Position numbers and translations under genes: made by a program. A stretch of 64,000 bases of DNA from Laguncularia racemosa (Eukaryota; Streptophyta; Magnoliopsida; Myrtales; Combretaceae), in NCBI GenBank assembly GCA_037954665.1, contig JBBMOL010000192.1, forward strand, positions 868,001-932,000. The letters are read 5' to 3'. Below are positions 1 through 11,712 of the stretch, in pieces. Position 1 is the stretch's first letter. Every line of letters starts with the position of its first letter. The notes under the pieces are model-generated. The model searched no databases and was not told the origin of the DNA. It saw nothing but the letters and a program-made list of their open reading frames with translations.

Positions 1-241
1 ATCGTCGGTTCAGGTCGGTCAATGGATAACCCACAAGCTGAGTCTGAGGGAGTTTGTCCATTGCCCTATAAAATATGATAAGTGTGCCTGTTGGAAAACA
101 CAATACAAGAATAATAGAAAAGAGGTTAATTTATAAATAATTCCGGGGTCGATCTGCTTAAATTGGGCCCTTATCGCCAAAATTCGAATTCCTTTAATTC
201 TTGCTCTAATGATAGGTCTTGTCGAATTTTGATTCCTATCA
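1..241 (-). repeat. E1 3' LTR, partial (cut by window start)
   Basis: The segment ends at CCTATCA, the reverse complement of the TGATAGG LTR start used by this family, and matches the equivalent part of the LTRs at 2323-3354 and 9631-10672. It also encodes the end of the element's reading frame, including the hydrophobic tail, because the frame runs on into the LTR. Confidence 0.85.
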
Positions 242-252
242 TCTCCTCGGGC

Positions 253-1304
253 CTAAAAAAGATTTGTCCTCAAATCTAGTAGATCAAATGCAGTAGAGAC
301 TTTGTTTCCTCCTCGCAAGCCACCTGAAGAAATATCACTGCAAAATCCCAAAATCTGAAATACCACGGGTGGTGATTGTTTTCTCTCCTCCATTTCTAGG
401 ATGCATCTCATCTGCAACACAAATAATACTCCATTATCCAACAAAGTCGCCCCTGTATCAACCTGTTCCACTGAAATCGTTTCCTCCTTTTCTAACTCAT
501 CTGTATGTTGTTGATCTTCATGGTCTTCTAATGGTTGGCCTAACTGCTCATTACCCTCTGAAATCTCTGAAGGTAAACATAACTGTCTCTGAACAGTCTG
601 GCTCTCTGGTGGTCTGCTCGTCTAACTATGATCATCAAGATCCTCAGAAGGTTGGCACATCGATGTTTGACAAATTTTATGCTCTAAGGGTTAACTCGTG
701 TCACTAGAGCCCTTAAGAACCTTTGAAGGTTGGCATACCTGCGTCTGCACAGTTTGGTCCTTTGAAGGTTTGATCATGTGGCTATGATCCTCAACATTCT
801 GTGATGGTTGTTTTATCAGTCTTTGCATCTCCTGGACCTCTGATGGCGACATAGGGTTCAATACTATACGTTTTCCATCTTTTTTGAACATATAAGTATT
901 TCTATACCCATCATGTAATACCATATGTCATATAACCATGGTCTACCAAGTAATATATGGGATGCACAAAGAGGAAGAATATCACATTCAAGCTCATCAT
1001 AGTACTTATCCCCTATATTGAAGGGTACCCTAGCCCTGTGGGTTAGACAAAGACCATCTTGATCATTCAACCAATGTAATGTATAGGGTTTGGGATATGG
1101 GATAGTTTCAAGTTTCAACTTCGATACTAATGATGCAGCTACAACATTAGTACAACTACCACCATCAATAATAATTGCGTACAAGTTTCCTTGTACCCTA
1201 CAAGAAGTATGGAACAAGTTTTCTCTTTATCCCTCATCAATGGTTTGAAAAGAAGTTATGTCCTGATGCAATATGTTAGCATAATGAAACATTTGACTAG
1301 ACAT
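253..1304 (-). pseudogene. E1 aspartic protease + repeat linker + Pol tail, broken
   Basis: Read from 1304 downwards, this is a retropepsin-like domain with the active-site motif IIDGGSCTNV and the C-terminal hallmark LLGRPWLYD. It is followed by a conserved LNPMSPSEVQE motif, a linker of PSEDQ-like repeats, and a tail ending near LRTNLF that matches the C-terminal tail of gypsy Pol. Stops lie near 1228 (TAA), at 691-693 (TAA) and at 253-255 (TAG). A frameshift near 925-935 separates the protease from its downstream part. In an autonomous element the protease would process Gag-Pol. Reverse transcriptase, RNase H and the integrase core are missing between protease and tail. The copy is not functional as it stands. 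Confidence 0.85.
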
Positions 1305-2307
1305 GATTGTACTCAAATCCAACAAATACAATAATTATCTTCACACTTCCAAGGTTCAAGTGTACAACCAAACCACAAATGAAGTACACTCAACTACTTT
1401 CAAGTAGATAGAATTAAATTCAACAAGAAGTGTTTAAGTAACTAGTTCAATTACTTTTACACTTTAATGATTTGTTTGAATTTTAAATTTCACTACTCAA
1501 CCTTCCTTTCTTGCTAAATTTTTATACCCACAATGAGTCTTAATGTGCAGCACCTTATACTACACACAACTCCACAAATTTACACCACCACACACACCTA
1601 ATCATGATGCACTCACTTCAGCACAACACCAATTCACCACGTTGCAACACCTTCAATCAACATACACACATAATGCCACACATATATACCCTTCACTAAT
1701 TTTACAAAAACACAACTCCACACACATATACCTTTTATACACGTTGCAGCACACACATACACACTCTTCCACACTTGTATTTCTCCACTTCTATACAAGT
1801 TTCAAACCGTAACTCATAACAAAAGGCAACTTAAATTCAAATTCAAAATGAGATCATTAATTGCAATATTCCACAAATGGTAAGGAGCCACTTTCAAATT
1901 CAAATGAACACACAATTAAACAATGAATTAATGTGTGTTTTGAAATTCAAATTGCTTCCTTAACTCACACCTCAAATCTGAAATCTCAATTTCCACTCCT
2001 CAAATCCGAAAATAAATGTACATAACATAAATCTTCTTCACCAATTGAACATTACACTCAATCCTTCACGGTTTGCTTCAAATTTTACTACAAATTCATA
2101 GCCAAATACCAAGGAATCCAAGAGTGTTTAAATCTCCAAATGTTCAACCACTAATTAAAAAGATACAATTCAACAACTCAACAAAAAGAAATTCAAGTTT
2201 CACGCCAACAATTTTTGGATCAAGGTGCTACTCAACAAACCCCTAATTTTCGAATTCAAGTTACTACAATCCCTTCTCACAAACCTCAAGCTCTGATACA
2301 AAAAAGA
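1305..2307 (-). other. E1 untranslated leader, CA-rich
   Basis: This is the element leader between the primer-binding site and the protease frame. On the plus strand it is rich in CACACA and CAACAA stretches (about 1543-1760) followed by AT-rich sequence. The short open frames in it are low-complexity and are not conserved in the sister elements. It matches the leaders of P1, E2 and E3 in composition and in short blocks such as AAATGGTAAG. Confidence 0.7.
2290..2301 (-). other. E1 primer-binding site (initiator Met tRNA type)
   Basis: The plus strand reads GCTCTGATACAA, one mismatch from the reverse complement of the common plant primer site TGGTATCAGAGC. It lies 6 bp from the LTR end at 2308, as expected for a minus-strand element. 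Confidence 0.8.
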
Positions 2308-2322
2308 TGATGTGCCTAAAAC
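2308..2322 (-). repeat. E1 5' LTR, terminal 15 bp (split piece)
   Basis: TGATGTGCCTAAAAC is the extreme end of E1's 5' LTR. The LTR continues at 9460 after the inserted array. The last five bases (AAAAC, 2318-2322) are one copy of the array's target duplication; the other copy is 9455-9459. Confidence 0.85.
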
Positions 2323-3354
2323 TGATGTGCCTAATCACACTTTAAAGCACATTCAAAAGACTTAAGAAAAGATATCTCAAGTCTAGGCAAAATCGGATCC
2401 CAAAAATGGCACTTTTCTAGTGAACCCTAATGTTGAAATGATGAAATTCAACCTACTAATGATATAATCTGAATACCACAATGGAAATGGCTTCTAATAA
2501 CACTTCTAATATCATATAATCCACGAAAATCAAGCCTCAATTTGACAAAGAAAACCGTGAAGGAAGATCCCTTTTCTAAATGGTGAAATTCACGCTAGCA
2601 AAGAAATCCTTAATGATGAATTGAATCAACTTGATAATTCTTTCAAATAATCAAATGAATTCGTGTACAATAAGATGTAAATCTGACCAAGAACTATCTC
2701 TAATCAACCCTAGATACAACACACTAGAGAGGAAAAGAAATCACAACAAGTAGGAATTGATATGACTCACAAATTCCAATTGTTGCACTCGCCACAATTT
2801 CAAGTCTTGGAATTGAAATTGATAAGAGTTGGAACCAAGGTATGAACCCTAATTCACACGTGAAAAGTGAGTGTATGTTCTGCAAAAATAAGCCTCCTCA
2901 AACCCTCTCTTAAGCAAGTATTTATACTTGCTACTCCTAGGGTTAAAAAGTGCTCAAAATTACAAGTTTGCCACTTTTAAGGTGGCTATCCCAAAATGAA
3001 AATTACAAGGAAATAAAAGTGTCCCAAAACCAAAATATTTCATAAAAGAAGAAATATATAAAAGAAATAGTCTTCAAGATGCCGGTCTTCTATAGGATCC
3101 ATCGGCCCAACTCATCGTTGGTTCAAGTCGGTCCATGGATAACCCACAAGCTGAGTCTGAGGGAGTTTGTCCATTGCCCTATAGAATATGATAAGTGTGC
3201 CTGTTGGAAAACACAATACAAGAATAATAGAAAAGAGGTTAATATATAAATAATTCCGGGGTCGATCTGCTCAAAATGGGCCCTTAACGCCAAGATTTGA
3301 AATCCTTTAGTTTTTGCACTAATGATAGGTCTTGTCGGATTTTTATTCCTATCA
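2323..3354 (-). repeat. Array LTR A
   Basis: This is the 3' LTR of the leftmost unit, from TGATGTGCC to CCTATCA on the plus strand. It contains the TATA near-palindrome at 2913-2932, and the end of the protease frame reads into it (3354 down to 3123). Confidence 0.92.
2913..2932 (-). promoter_or_regulatory. LTR TATA box inside a near-palindrome
   Basis: In element sense the site reads AGCAAGTATAAATACTTGCT, which places TATAAATA between 8-bp inverted arms. The same block occurs in every LTR of this group in the window, so it is probably the core promoter of the element. The promoter role is inferred from the TATA motif and its position in the LTR. Confidence 0.7.
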
Positions 3355-4346
3355 TCTCCTCGAGCCTCAAAAAGATTTGTCCTCAAATCTGGTAGATCAA
3401 ATGCAGTAGAGACTTCGTTTCCTCCCAGCAAACCATCAGAAGAAATATCACTACAGAATCCCAAAATCTGAAATACCACAGGTGGTGATTGTCTTCTCTC
3501 CTCTATTTCCAGGATGTATCTCATTTGCAACACAAATAATGACCCATTGTCCACTAAGGTGTCCCCTATCTCAACCCATTTCACTGATATTGTATCCTCC
3601 TTTTCTAACTCATTTATATGTCGCTGATCTTCATGGTCTTCTAATGGTTGGCCCAACTGCTCATTACCCTCTAAAACCTTTGAAGGTGAACATAACTGTC
3701 TCTGAACAGTTTGGCTCTCTGGTGGTCTGCTCGTCTGACTATGATCATTAGGATCCTCTAAAGGTTGGCACATCGGTGTCTGCATCTGCACAGTTTGGTC
3801 CTATGATGGTTTGATCATGTGGCTATGATCCTCAAGATTCTGTGATGGTTGTTTTATCTGTCTTTGCATCTCCTGGACCTCTGATGGTGACATAGGGTTC
3901 AATACTATACGTTTACTATCCTTTTTAAACATATAAGTATTTCTATACCCATCATGTAATACCATCCTATCATACAACCATGGTCTACCAAGTAATATAT
4001 GGGATGCACAAAGAGGAAGAATATCACATTCAAGCTCATCATAGTACTTATCCCCTATACTAAAAGGTACCCTAGCCCTTTGGGTTACACAAAGACCATC
4101 TTGATCATTCAACCAATGTAATGTATAGGGTTTAGGATGTGGGATAGTTTCAAGTTTCAACTTCGATACTAATGATGTAGCTACAACATTAGTACAACTA
4201 CCGCCATCAATAATAATTGCGCACAAGTTTCCTTGTACCCTACAAGAAGTATAGAACAAGTTTTCTCTTTGTCCCTCATCAATGGTTTGAAAAGAAGTCA
4301 TGTCCCGATGCAATATGTTAGCATAATGAAACATTTCAATAGACAT
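3123..4346 (-). pseudogene. Array unit 1: aspartic protease + linker + Pol tail, one in-frame stop
   Basis: One frame runs from the ATG at 4346 to 3123 with a single TAG at 3801-3803. The order is a short N-terminal block (FHYANILHRD), a retropepsin domain with IIDGGSCTNV and LLGRPWLYDR, LNPMSPSEVQE, a Q/P/S/E/D repeat linker, and a tail containing LPDLRTNLFEARGDD. The tail then continues in the LTR and ends in a hydrophobic stretch (YILTSFLLFLYCVF). No gag, RT, RNase H or integrase core is present. The stop falls in the first linker repeat, soon after the protease. The upstream extension of the frame to 4430 is not shared with P1, so the ATG at 4346 is preferred. Confidence 0.88.
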
Positions 4347-5372
4347 GATTGTACTAAAATCTAACAATACAATAATTATCTTCACACTTCCAAGGTTCAA
4401 GTACACAACCAAACCACAAATGAAGTACACTCAACTACTTTCAAGTAGATAGAATTAAATTCAACAACAAGTGTTTAAGTAACTAGTTCAATTACTTTCA
4501 CACATTTAATGAGTTGTTTGAATTTCAAATTCTATTACTCACTTTCCTTTTTCACTAAAGTTTTACACCTACAATGAGTTTTAATGTGCAGCACCTTGCA
4601 CTACACAAAACTCCACAAATTTACACCACCACACACACCTTCAATCACGATGCACTCACTCCACCAATAACTTCACGGCAACAACACAAACAACAACAAC
4701 AATTAAGATGTATCACTTCCACGGCAACAACAAGGTGAATATTGATTACAAGTAGTCTTCAAATTCCATGGAAAATAATGAAGACAAAAGATTAATAAGT
4801 AGCTTTCCCAAAATGAATTCCGAATCCCACTATAGGCAGCAACTTTCAATTTGAAATTCAAATAACCTCACTTATTGCAAGCCTTCCTCAATTGGTAATA
4901 ATGAATTCAAATTCAAATAGCAATCATTAACTCCCATAACTTAATTGCATATGATTTGAATTCAAATAATTCCTTACTAATCAAAATTAATGTAATCTGC
5001 AAATTGTACTTCACAAATTCAGAATTGCACAATGGAATTCAAATACAACAAACAACACAACTCCTCACGCCATAAGCTACCTCACGGCAAGAATTGGTAA
5101 GTTTTACAATTTCAAAAAATGCTAAAGTAAACTTCACTTTGTACTTATGCTCTTCCACGTGAATTAGTGTCCACAAAGTGATATAATAACCTTCCCAAAT
5201 CAACTCCAACAATCAGCAAATCAAATCCCAATCCAAAGTAATTTCGCAATCTCAAACAACAACAACAACACAATTGCGATTTTCACTTGATCAATCCTAA
5301 TTGATGATCACTTCCTCGAAATTGAATGAAACCAATTCCCTTCTCTCAACATGTGCTCTGATACCAAAAAGA
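4347..5372 (-). other. Array unit 1 leader with CAA-rich tracts
   Basis: This is the untranslated leader. It contains CAACAACAA runs (about 4684-4750 and 5255-5272) and AT-rich sequence and has no conserved frame. The same sequence recurs 3050 bp further on. It ends at the primer-binding site 5355-5366. Confidence 0.75.
5355..5366 (-). other. Array primer-binding site, unit 1
   Basis: GCTCTGATACCA is an exact reverse complement of TGGTATCAGAGC, the site pairing with the 3' end of plant initiator Met tRNA. It lies 6 bp from LTR B. Confidence 0.88.
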
Positions 5373-6404
5373 TGATGTGCCTAATCACACTTTAAAGCAC
5401 ATTCAAAAGACTTAAGAAAAGATATCTCAAGTCTAGGCAAAATCGGATCCCAAAAATGGCACTTTTCTAGTGAACCCTAATGTTGAAATGATGAAATTCA
5501 ACCTACTAATGATATAATCTGAATACCACAATGGAAATGGCTTCTAATAACACTTCTAATATCATATAATCCACGAAAATCAAGCCTCAATTTGACAAAG
5601 AAAACCGTGAAGGAAGATCCCTTTTCTAAATGGTGAAATTCACGCTAGCAAAGAAATCCTTAATGATGAATTGAATCAACTTGATAATTCTTTCAAATAA
5701 TCAAATGAATTCGTGTACAATAAGATGTAAATCTGACCAAGAACTATCTCTAATCAACCCTAGATACAACACACTAGAGAGGAAAAGAAATCACAACAAG
5801 TAGGAATTGATATGACTCACAAATTCCAATTGTTGCACTCGCCACAATTTCAAGTCTTGGAATTGAAATTGATAAGAGTTGGAACCAAGGTATGAACCCT
5901 AATTCACACGTGAAAAGAGAGTGTATGTTCTGCAAAAATAAGCCTCCTCAAACCCTCTCTTAAGCAAGTATTTATACTTGCTACTCCTAGGGTTAAAAAG
6001 TGCTCAAAATTACAAGTTTGCCACTTTTAAGGTGGCTATCCCAAAATGAAAATTACAAGGAAATAAAAGTGTCCCAAAACCAAAATATTTCATAGAAGAA
6101 GAAATATATAAAAGAAATAGTCTTCAAGATGCCGGTCTTCTATAGGATCCATCGGCCCAACTCATCGTCGGTTCAAGTCGGTCCATGGATAACCCACAAG
6201 CTGAGTCTGAGGGAGTTTGTCCATTGCCCTATAGAATATGATAAGTGTGCCTGTTAGAAAACACAATACAAGAATAATAGAAAAGAGGTTAATATATAAA
6301 TAATTCAGGGGTCGATCTGCTCAAAATGGGCCCTTAACGCCAAGATTTGAAATCCTTTAGTTTTTGCACTAATGATAGGTCTTGTCGGATTTTTATTCCT
6401 ATCA
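5373..6404 (-). repeat. Array LTR B (shared middle LTR)
   Basis: It is shared by both units, serving as 5' LTR of unit 1 and 3' LTR of unit 2. The TATA near-palindrome is at 5963-5982. A C-to-A change near 6307 creates a stop in the tail frame that LTR A lacks. Confidence 0.92.
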
Positions 6405-7396
6405 TCTCCTCGAGCCTCAAAAAGATTTGTCCTCAAATCTGGTAGATCAAATGCAGTAGAGACTTCGTTTCCTCCCAGCAAACCATCAGAAGAAATATCA
6501 CTACAGAATCCCAAAATCTGAAATACCACAGGTGGTGATTGTCTTCTCTCCTCTATTTCCAGGATGTATCTCATTTGCAACACAAATAATGACCCATTGT
6601 CCACTAAGGTGTCCCCTATCTCAACCCATTTCACTGATATTGTATCCTCCTTTTCTAACTCATTTATATGTCGCTGATCTTCATGGTCTTCTAATGGTTG
6701 GCCCAACTGCTCATTACCCTCTAAAACCTTTGAAGGTGAACATAACTGTCTCTGAACAGTTTGGCTCTCTGGTGGTCTGCTCGTCTGACTATGATCATTA
6801 GGATCCTCTAAAGGTTGGCACATCGGTGTCTGCATCTGCACAGTTTGGTCCTATGATGGTTTGATCATGTGGCTATGATCCTCAAGATTCTGTGATGGTT
6901 GTTTTATCTGTCTTTGCATCTCCTGGACCTCTGATGGTGACATAGGGTTCAATACTATACGTTTACTATCCTTTTTAAACATATAAGTATTTCTATACCC
7001 ATCATGTAATACCATCCTATCATACAACCATGGTCTACCAAGTAATATATGGGATGCACAAAGAGGAAGAATATCACATTCAAGCTCATCATAGTACTTA
7101 TCCCCTATACTAAAAGGTACCCTAGCCCTTTGGGTTACACAAAGACCATCTTGATCATTCAACCAATGTAATGTATAGGGTTTAGGATGTGGGATAGTTT
7201 CAAGTTTCAACTTCGATACTAATGATGTAGCTACAACATTAGTACAACTACCGCCATCAATAATAATTGCGCACAAGTTTCCTTGTACCCTACAAGAAGT
7301 ATAGAACAAGTTTTCTCTTTGTCCCTCATCAATGGTTTGAAAAGAAGTCATGTCCCGATGCAATATGTTAGCATAATGAAACATTTCAATAGACAT
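6305..7396 (-). pseudogene. Array unit 2: aspartic protease + linker + Pol tail, two stops
   Basis: This is the second copy, shifted by exactly 3050 bp and nearly identical to unit 1. The start is at 7396. The same TAG occurs at 6851-6853 in the linker, and an extra TGA at 6305-6307 inside the LTR removes the hydrophobic tail. The shared TAG predates the duplication. The TGA arose after it, or was never present in unit 1. Confidence 0.88.
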
Positions 7397-8422
7397 GATT
7401 GTACTAAAATCTAACAATACAATAATTATCTTCACACTTCCAAGGTTCAAGTACACAACCAAACCACAAATGAAGTACACTCAACTACTTTCAAGTAGAT
7501 AGAATTAAATTCAACAACAAGTGTTTAAGTAACTAGTTCAATTACTTTCACACATTTAATGAGTTGTTTGAATTTCAAATTCTATTACTCACTTTCCTTT
7601 TTCACTAAAGTTTTACACCTACAATGAGTTTTAATGTGCAGCACCTTGCACTACACAAAACTCCACAAATTTACACCACCACACACACCTTCAATCACGA
7701 TGCACTCACTCCACCAATAACTTCACGGCAACAACACAAACAACAACAACAATTAAGATGTATCACTTCCACGGCAACAACAAGGTGAATATTGATTACA
7801 AGTAGTCTTCAAATTCCATGGAAAATAATGAAGACAAAAGATTAATAAGTAGCTTTCCCAAAATGAATTCCGAATCCCACTATAGGCAGCAACTTTCAAT
7901 TTGAAATTCAAATAACCTCACTTATTGCAAGCCTTCCTCAATTGGTAATAATGAATTCAAATTCAAATAGCAATCATTAACTCCCACAACTTAATTGCAT
8001 ATGATTTGAATTCAAATAATTCCTTACTAATCAAACTTAATGTAATCTGCAAATTGTACTTCACAAATTCAGAATTGCACAATGGAATTCAAATACAACA
8101 AACAACACAACTCCTCACGCCATAAGCTACCTCACGGCAAGAATTGGTAAGTTTTACAATTTCAAAAAATGCTAAAGTAAACTTCACTTTGTACTTATGC
8201 TCTTCCACGTGAATTAGTGTCCACAAAGTGATATAATAACCTTCCCAAATCAACTCCAACAATCAGCAAATCAAATCCCAATCCAAAGTAATTTCGCAAT
8301 CTCAAACAACAACAACAACACAATTGCGATTTTCACTTGATCAATCCTAATTGATGATCACTTCCTCGAAATTGAATGAAACCAATTCCCTTCTCTCAAC
8401 ATGTGCTCTGATACCAAAAAGA
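7397..8422 (-). other. Array unit 2 leader
   Basis: It is a copy of the unit 1 leader with a few substitutions (for example near 7987 and 8036). No conserved frame is seen. It ends at the primer-binding site 8405-8416. Confidence 0.75.
8405..8416 (-). other. Array primer-binding site, unit 2
   Basis: GCTCTGATACCA is an exact match to the initiator Met tRNA-type site and lies 6 bp from LTR C. Confidence 0.88.
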
Positions 8423-9454
8423 TGATGTGCCTAATCACACTTTAAAGCACATTCAAAAGACTTAAGAAAAGATATCTCAAGTCTAGGCAAAATCGGATCC
8501 CAAAAATGGCACTTTTCTAGTGAACCCTAATGTTGAAATGATGAAATTCAACCTACTAATGATATAATCTGAATACCACAATGGAAATGGCTTCTAATAA
8601 CACTTCTAATATCATATAATCCACGAAAATCAAGCCTCAATTTGACAAAGAAAACCGTAAAGGAAGATCCCTTTTCTAAATGGTGAAATTCACGCTAGCA
8701 AAGAAATCCTTAATGATGAATTGAATCAACTTGATAATTCTTTCAAATAATCAAATGAATTCGTGTACAATAAGATGTAAATCTGACCAAGAACTATCTC
8801 TAATCAACCCTAGATACAACACACTAGAGAGGAAAAGAAATCACAACAAGTAGGAATTGATATGACTCACAAATTCCAATTGTTGCACTCGCCACAATTT
8901 CAAGTCTTGGAATTGAAATTGATAAGAGTTGGAACCAAGGTATAAACCCTAATTCACACGTGAAAAGAGAGTGTATGTTCTGCAAAAATAAGCCTCCTCA
9001 AACCCTCTCTTAAGCAAGTATTTATACTTGCTACTCCTAGGGTTAAAAAGTGCTCAAAATTACAAGTTTGCCACTTTTAAGGTGGCTATCCCAAAATGAA
9101 AATTACAAGGAAATAAAAGTGTCCCAAAACCAAAATATTTCATAAAAGAAGAAATATATAAAAGAAATAGTCTTCAAGATGCCGGTCTTCTATAGGATCC
9201 ATCGGCCCGACTCATCGCCGGTTCAAGTCGGTCCATGGATAACCTACAAGCTGAGTCTGAGGGAGTTTGTCCATTTCCCTATAGAATATGATAAGTGTGC
9301 CTGTTGGAAAACACAATACAAGAATAATAGAAAAGAGGTTAATATATAAATAATTCCGGGGTCGATCTGCTCAAAATGGGCCCTTAACGCCAAGATTTGA
9401 AATCCTTTAGTTTTTGCACTAATGATAGGTCTTGTCGGATTTTTATTCCTATCA
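8423..9454 (-). repeat. Array LTR C
   Basis: This is the outermost 5' LTR of the array, 1032 bp, with the TATA near-palindrome at 9013-9032. It is followed directly by AAAAC (9455-9459), the right copy of the target duplication. Confidence 0.92.
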
Positions 9455-9459
9455 AAAAC

Positions 9460-10672
9460 CAAGATTAAGCACATGCAAAACCAATTTGAAAGACAAAGAA
9501 ACAATGTCAATCAAACTAGTCTCAATCACATGAACAATGGTATCAGATCTCAATGTTTATAACCAATTCTTCCAATGAGGATGTGATAAATCTTAAGTAT
9601 CTAAATTAGATTGCTCTGATACCAAAAAGTTGATGTGCCTAATTCCACTTAGAAGCACAATTAAAAGACTCAAGAAAAAGTAACCTCAAGTCAATAACAA
9701 ACCGACTCCACAAGGGGCAAAATTCACGTGAACCCTAGTGAAGATGTAATGAATTCCAAATGCTCAATGTTACAATTGTAATAAAACAATGATAATCTCT
9801 TATAATAACACCCTAATCACATATAATCCCACGAAAATAATCCAAAAATTCAAAAGAAAACCTCAATTCTAAGGACTCCTTTCCACGAGTGAAAATCACG
9901 TTTTCAAGAGGAATTCTCAAGGATGATTCGAATTCAATTGTAAGGGATCTTAATTAAACACAAGAATTTGACAAAAATTAGAAGAAAATCTGTCCAACAA
10001 CTATCTCAATTCACCCCTAGATATGACACACTAGAGAAGAAAAGAAATCACAACAAAATAAAATTGATATAACTCACAATTTCAAGGTGTTGCACTCGCC
10101 ACAATTTCAACTATTGGGATTGAAATTGATAAGAGTCTAATGACAATTAGGAACCCTAATTCTCACGTGAATATGAAGTGTATAATCTTCAAAATATGGC
10201 CTCCTCAAACCCTCTCTTAAGAAAGTATTTATACTTGCTACTCCTAAGGTTAAAAGGTGCTCAAAATTACAAGTTTGCCACTTTTAAGGTGGCTAACCCT
10301 AAATGAAAATTATAAGGAAATAAAAGTATCCCAAAACCAAAATACAACCAAAATAGTTCATAAAAGAAGAAATATATTAAAGAAATGGTCTTCAAGATGC
10401 CGGTCTTCTATAGGATCCATCGGCCCAGCTCATCGTCGGTTCAGGTCGGTCCATAGATAACCCACAAGCTGAGTCTGAGGGAGTTTGTCCATTGCCTTAT
10501 AAAATATGATAAGTGTGCCTGTTGGAAAACACAATACAAGAATAATAGAAAAGATGTTAATTTATAAATAATTCCAGGGTCGATGTGCTTAAATTGGGCC
10601 CTCATCGCCAAAATTCGAATTCTTTTAGTTCTTACTCTAATGATAGGTCTTGTCGGATTTTGATTCCTATCA
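9460..10672 (-). repeat. E1 5' LTR, main part, with internal primer-site copy
   Basis: This is the remainder of E1's 5' LTR. With the 15 bp at 2308-2322 it totals about 1228 bp, against 1032-1045 bp in the array and P1. The extra 186 bp at the end contain a second exact primer-site copy (GCTCTGATACCA, 9613-9624) followed by a second LTR-type end (TGATGTGCC at 9631). The TATA near-palindrome at 10220-10239 carries one substitution. The LTR ends with CCTATCA at 10672. Confidence 0.85.
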
Positions 10673-11712
10673 ATACGTATCAAATTTTGTAACATATTGA
10701 ATTGAATAAGAATATCGTCCTATAGAGATTATGAGTATTAATACTAACCTATAACTTATAATTTAATCGATAAATTGTAAAGATTAATTAATCTAAAAAC
10801 TATAACTAATTATTATCTACTAAACCAAAGACTTAATTGAAAGAAAGAAAAATAAAATAGATTACAATTAACTTTAAGATGGCAAGATAAGTATCTAGAC
10901 TTTACTTTTCCTAGGATTTATTAGGTAACATAAGCAAAAAGTATTCAATTTCATCTTTAATTTCATTGAACAATAGAATTTCTAAATTAAATCAATAACT
11001 TTCTCAAGTTTATCAACCCTATCTCAAAAATACCTATTTGAATCTATTCACAATAGCATATTTCCAATAGTGCATTAAGAACAATGAATTCTCTAAAAAC
11101 AATTGAATCAATTCGAAAAGAATCATGCAACTTATCTCCAAGATTACATAAATTCCTTTCAATCATGTTAAATCTAATTATACATAAGATTTCTCAATTA
11201 TAATACATAATATCAAATAGTTAGAATAATATCTTAGAAATATTAATGTAAAAAAAAATCAAGAACACATGATTGAATTAAGAAACTAAATATTTCATTG
11301 AAATAGTAATAAACCCAATCACATAATAACTCTAGGATTGACAAGTCTAGATACTAAAAAGTTTAAACTCTAATCATAGTGAAATTAGGATTCCTCAATG
11401 GTGAAAAAGTATACATCATCAAAGAATTCCAAATAAAAACCACAATTCTTAAAGTAAAGAATATGCTTTTCTGTTCCTCCTATAAGAACCCTAAAACCTA
11501 TAAAAATGTCTTCTACAAGTTATGAGGTCAGTTCCTTCTTTCCCTTTATATAACAAGCATCCATAACTCTATTTTAATACCAATACATTGTTGAACACAA
11601 TCGGGTCAAAATCATCGAACAAAAAATTTTGAAAACCGAAATCTACAATTGATACAGTCTAAACATAGTCGTATCTAAAGGTCGTGTCTAAGTCATGCTT
11701 CAAAATAATCCA
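10673..11712 (-). repeat. Athila-like 3' LTR, truncated by E1
   Basis: It is colinear with 39745-40801 across its length, with many substitutions (for example shared blocks around 10790-10880 and 11290-11420). The terminal few bases are missing because E1 inserted there. Its inner end abuts GGACAAGTAAATGCTTAAG in element sense, which resembles the stretch before the polypurine tract of Athila elements. Confidence 0.82.

Larger units (their letters stand above)
2323..9454 (-). mobile_element. Tandem LTR array (three LTRs, two internal regions) of a compact element
   Basis: The structure is LTR (2323-3354), internal (3355-5372), LTR (5373-6404), internal (6405-8422), LTR (8423-9454). Each LTR is 1032 bp and the repeat period is exactly 3050 bp, with only scattered single-base differences between units. 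AAAAC flanks the whole array at 2318-2322 and 9455-9459, so it occupies one integration site. The target is the LTR end of the related element E1. Such arrays are known to arise by unequal recombination between LTRs of one insertion, and integration of a multimer is an alternative. The near-identity implies recent formation. Confidence 0.92.
1..10672 (-). mobile_element. E1: compact LTR retrotransposon, interrupted by a nested array
   Basis: This is a minus-strand non-autonomous LTR element. Its 3' LTR is cut by the window start (1-241), its internal region is 242-2307, and its 5' LTR is split into 2308-2322 and 9460-10672 by a younger insertion. The LTR ends are TGATAGG and CACATCA in element sense, and a primer-binding site lies beside the 5' LTR. 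The coding capacity is a broken aspartic protease with linker and Pol tail; I see no RT or integrase core. The sequence right of 10672 is the 3' LTR of an Athila-like element, so E1 inserted there. Its left target duplication lies outside the window. Confidence 0.85.

Noticed and set aside
253..1304. Endogenous pararetrovirus origin of the protease frames
   Set aside because: There are no movement, coat or RT motifs; LTRs, a Met primer site and 5-bp duplications show LTR retrotransposons.
2323..9454. Assembly duplication as the sole explanation of the tandem array
   Set aside because: Unit-specific substitutions (for example near 6307, 7987 and 8036) and a single AAAAC duplication around the whole array favour a real structure, though only long reads can settle it.
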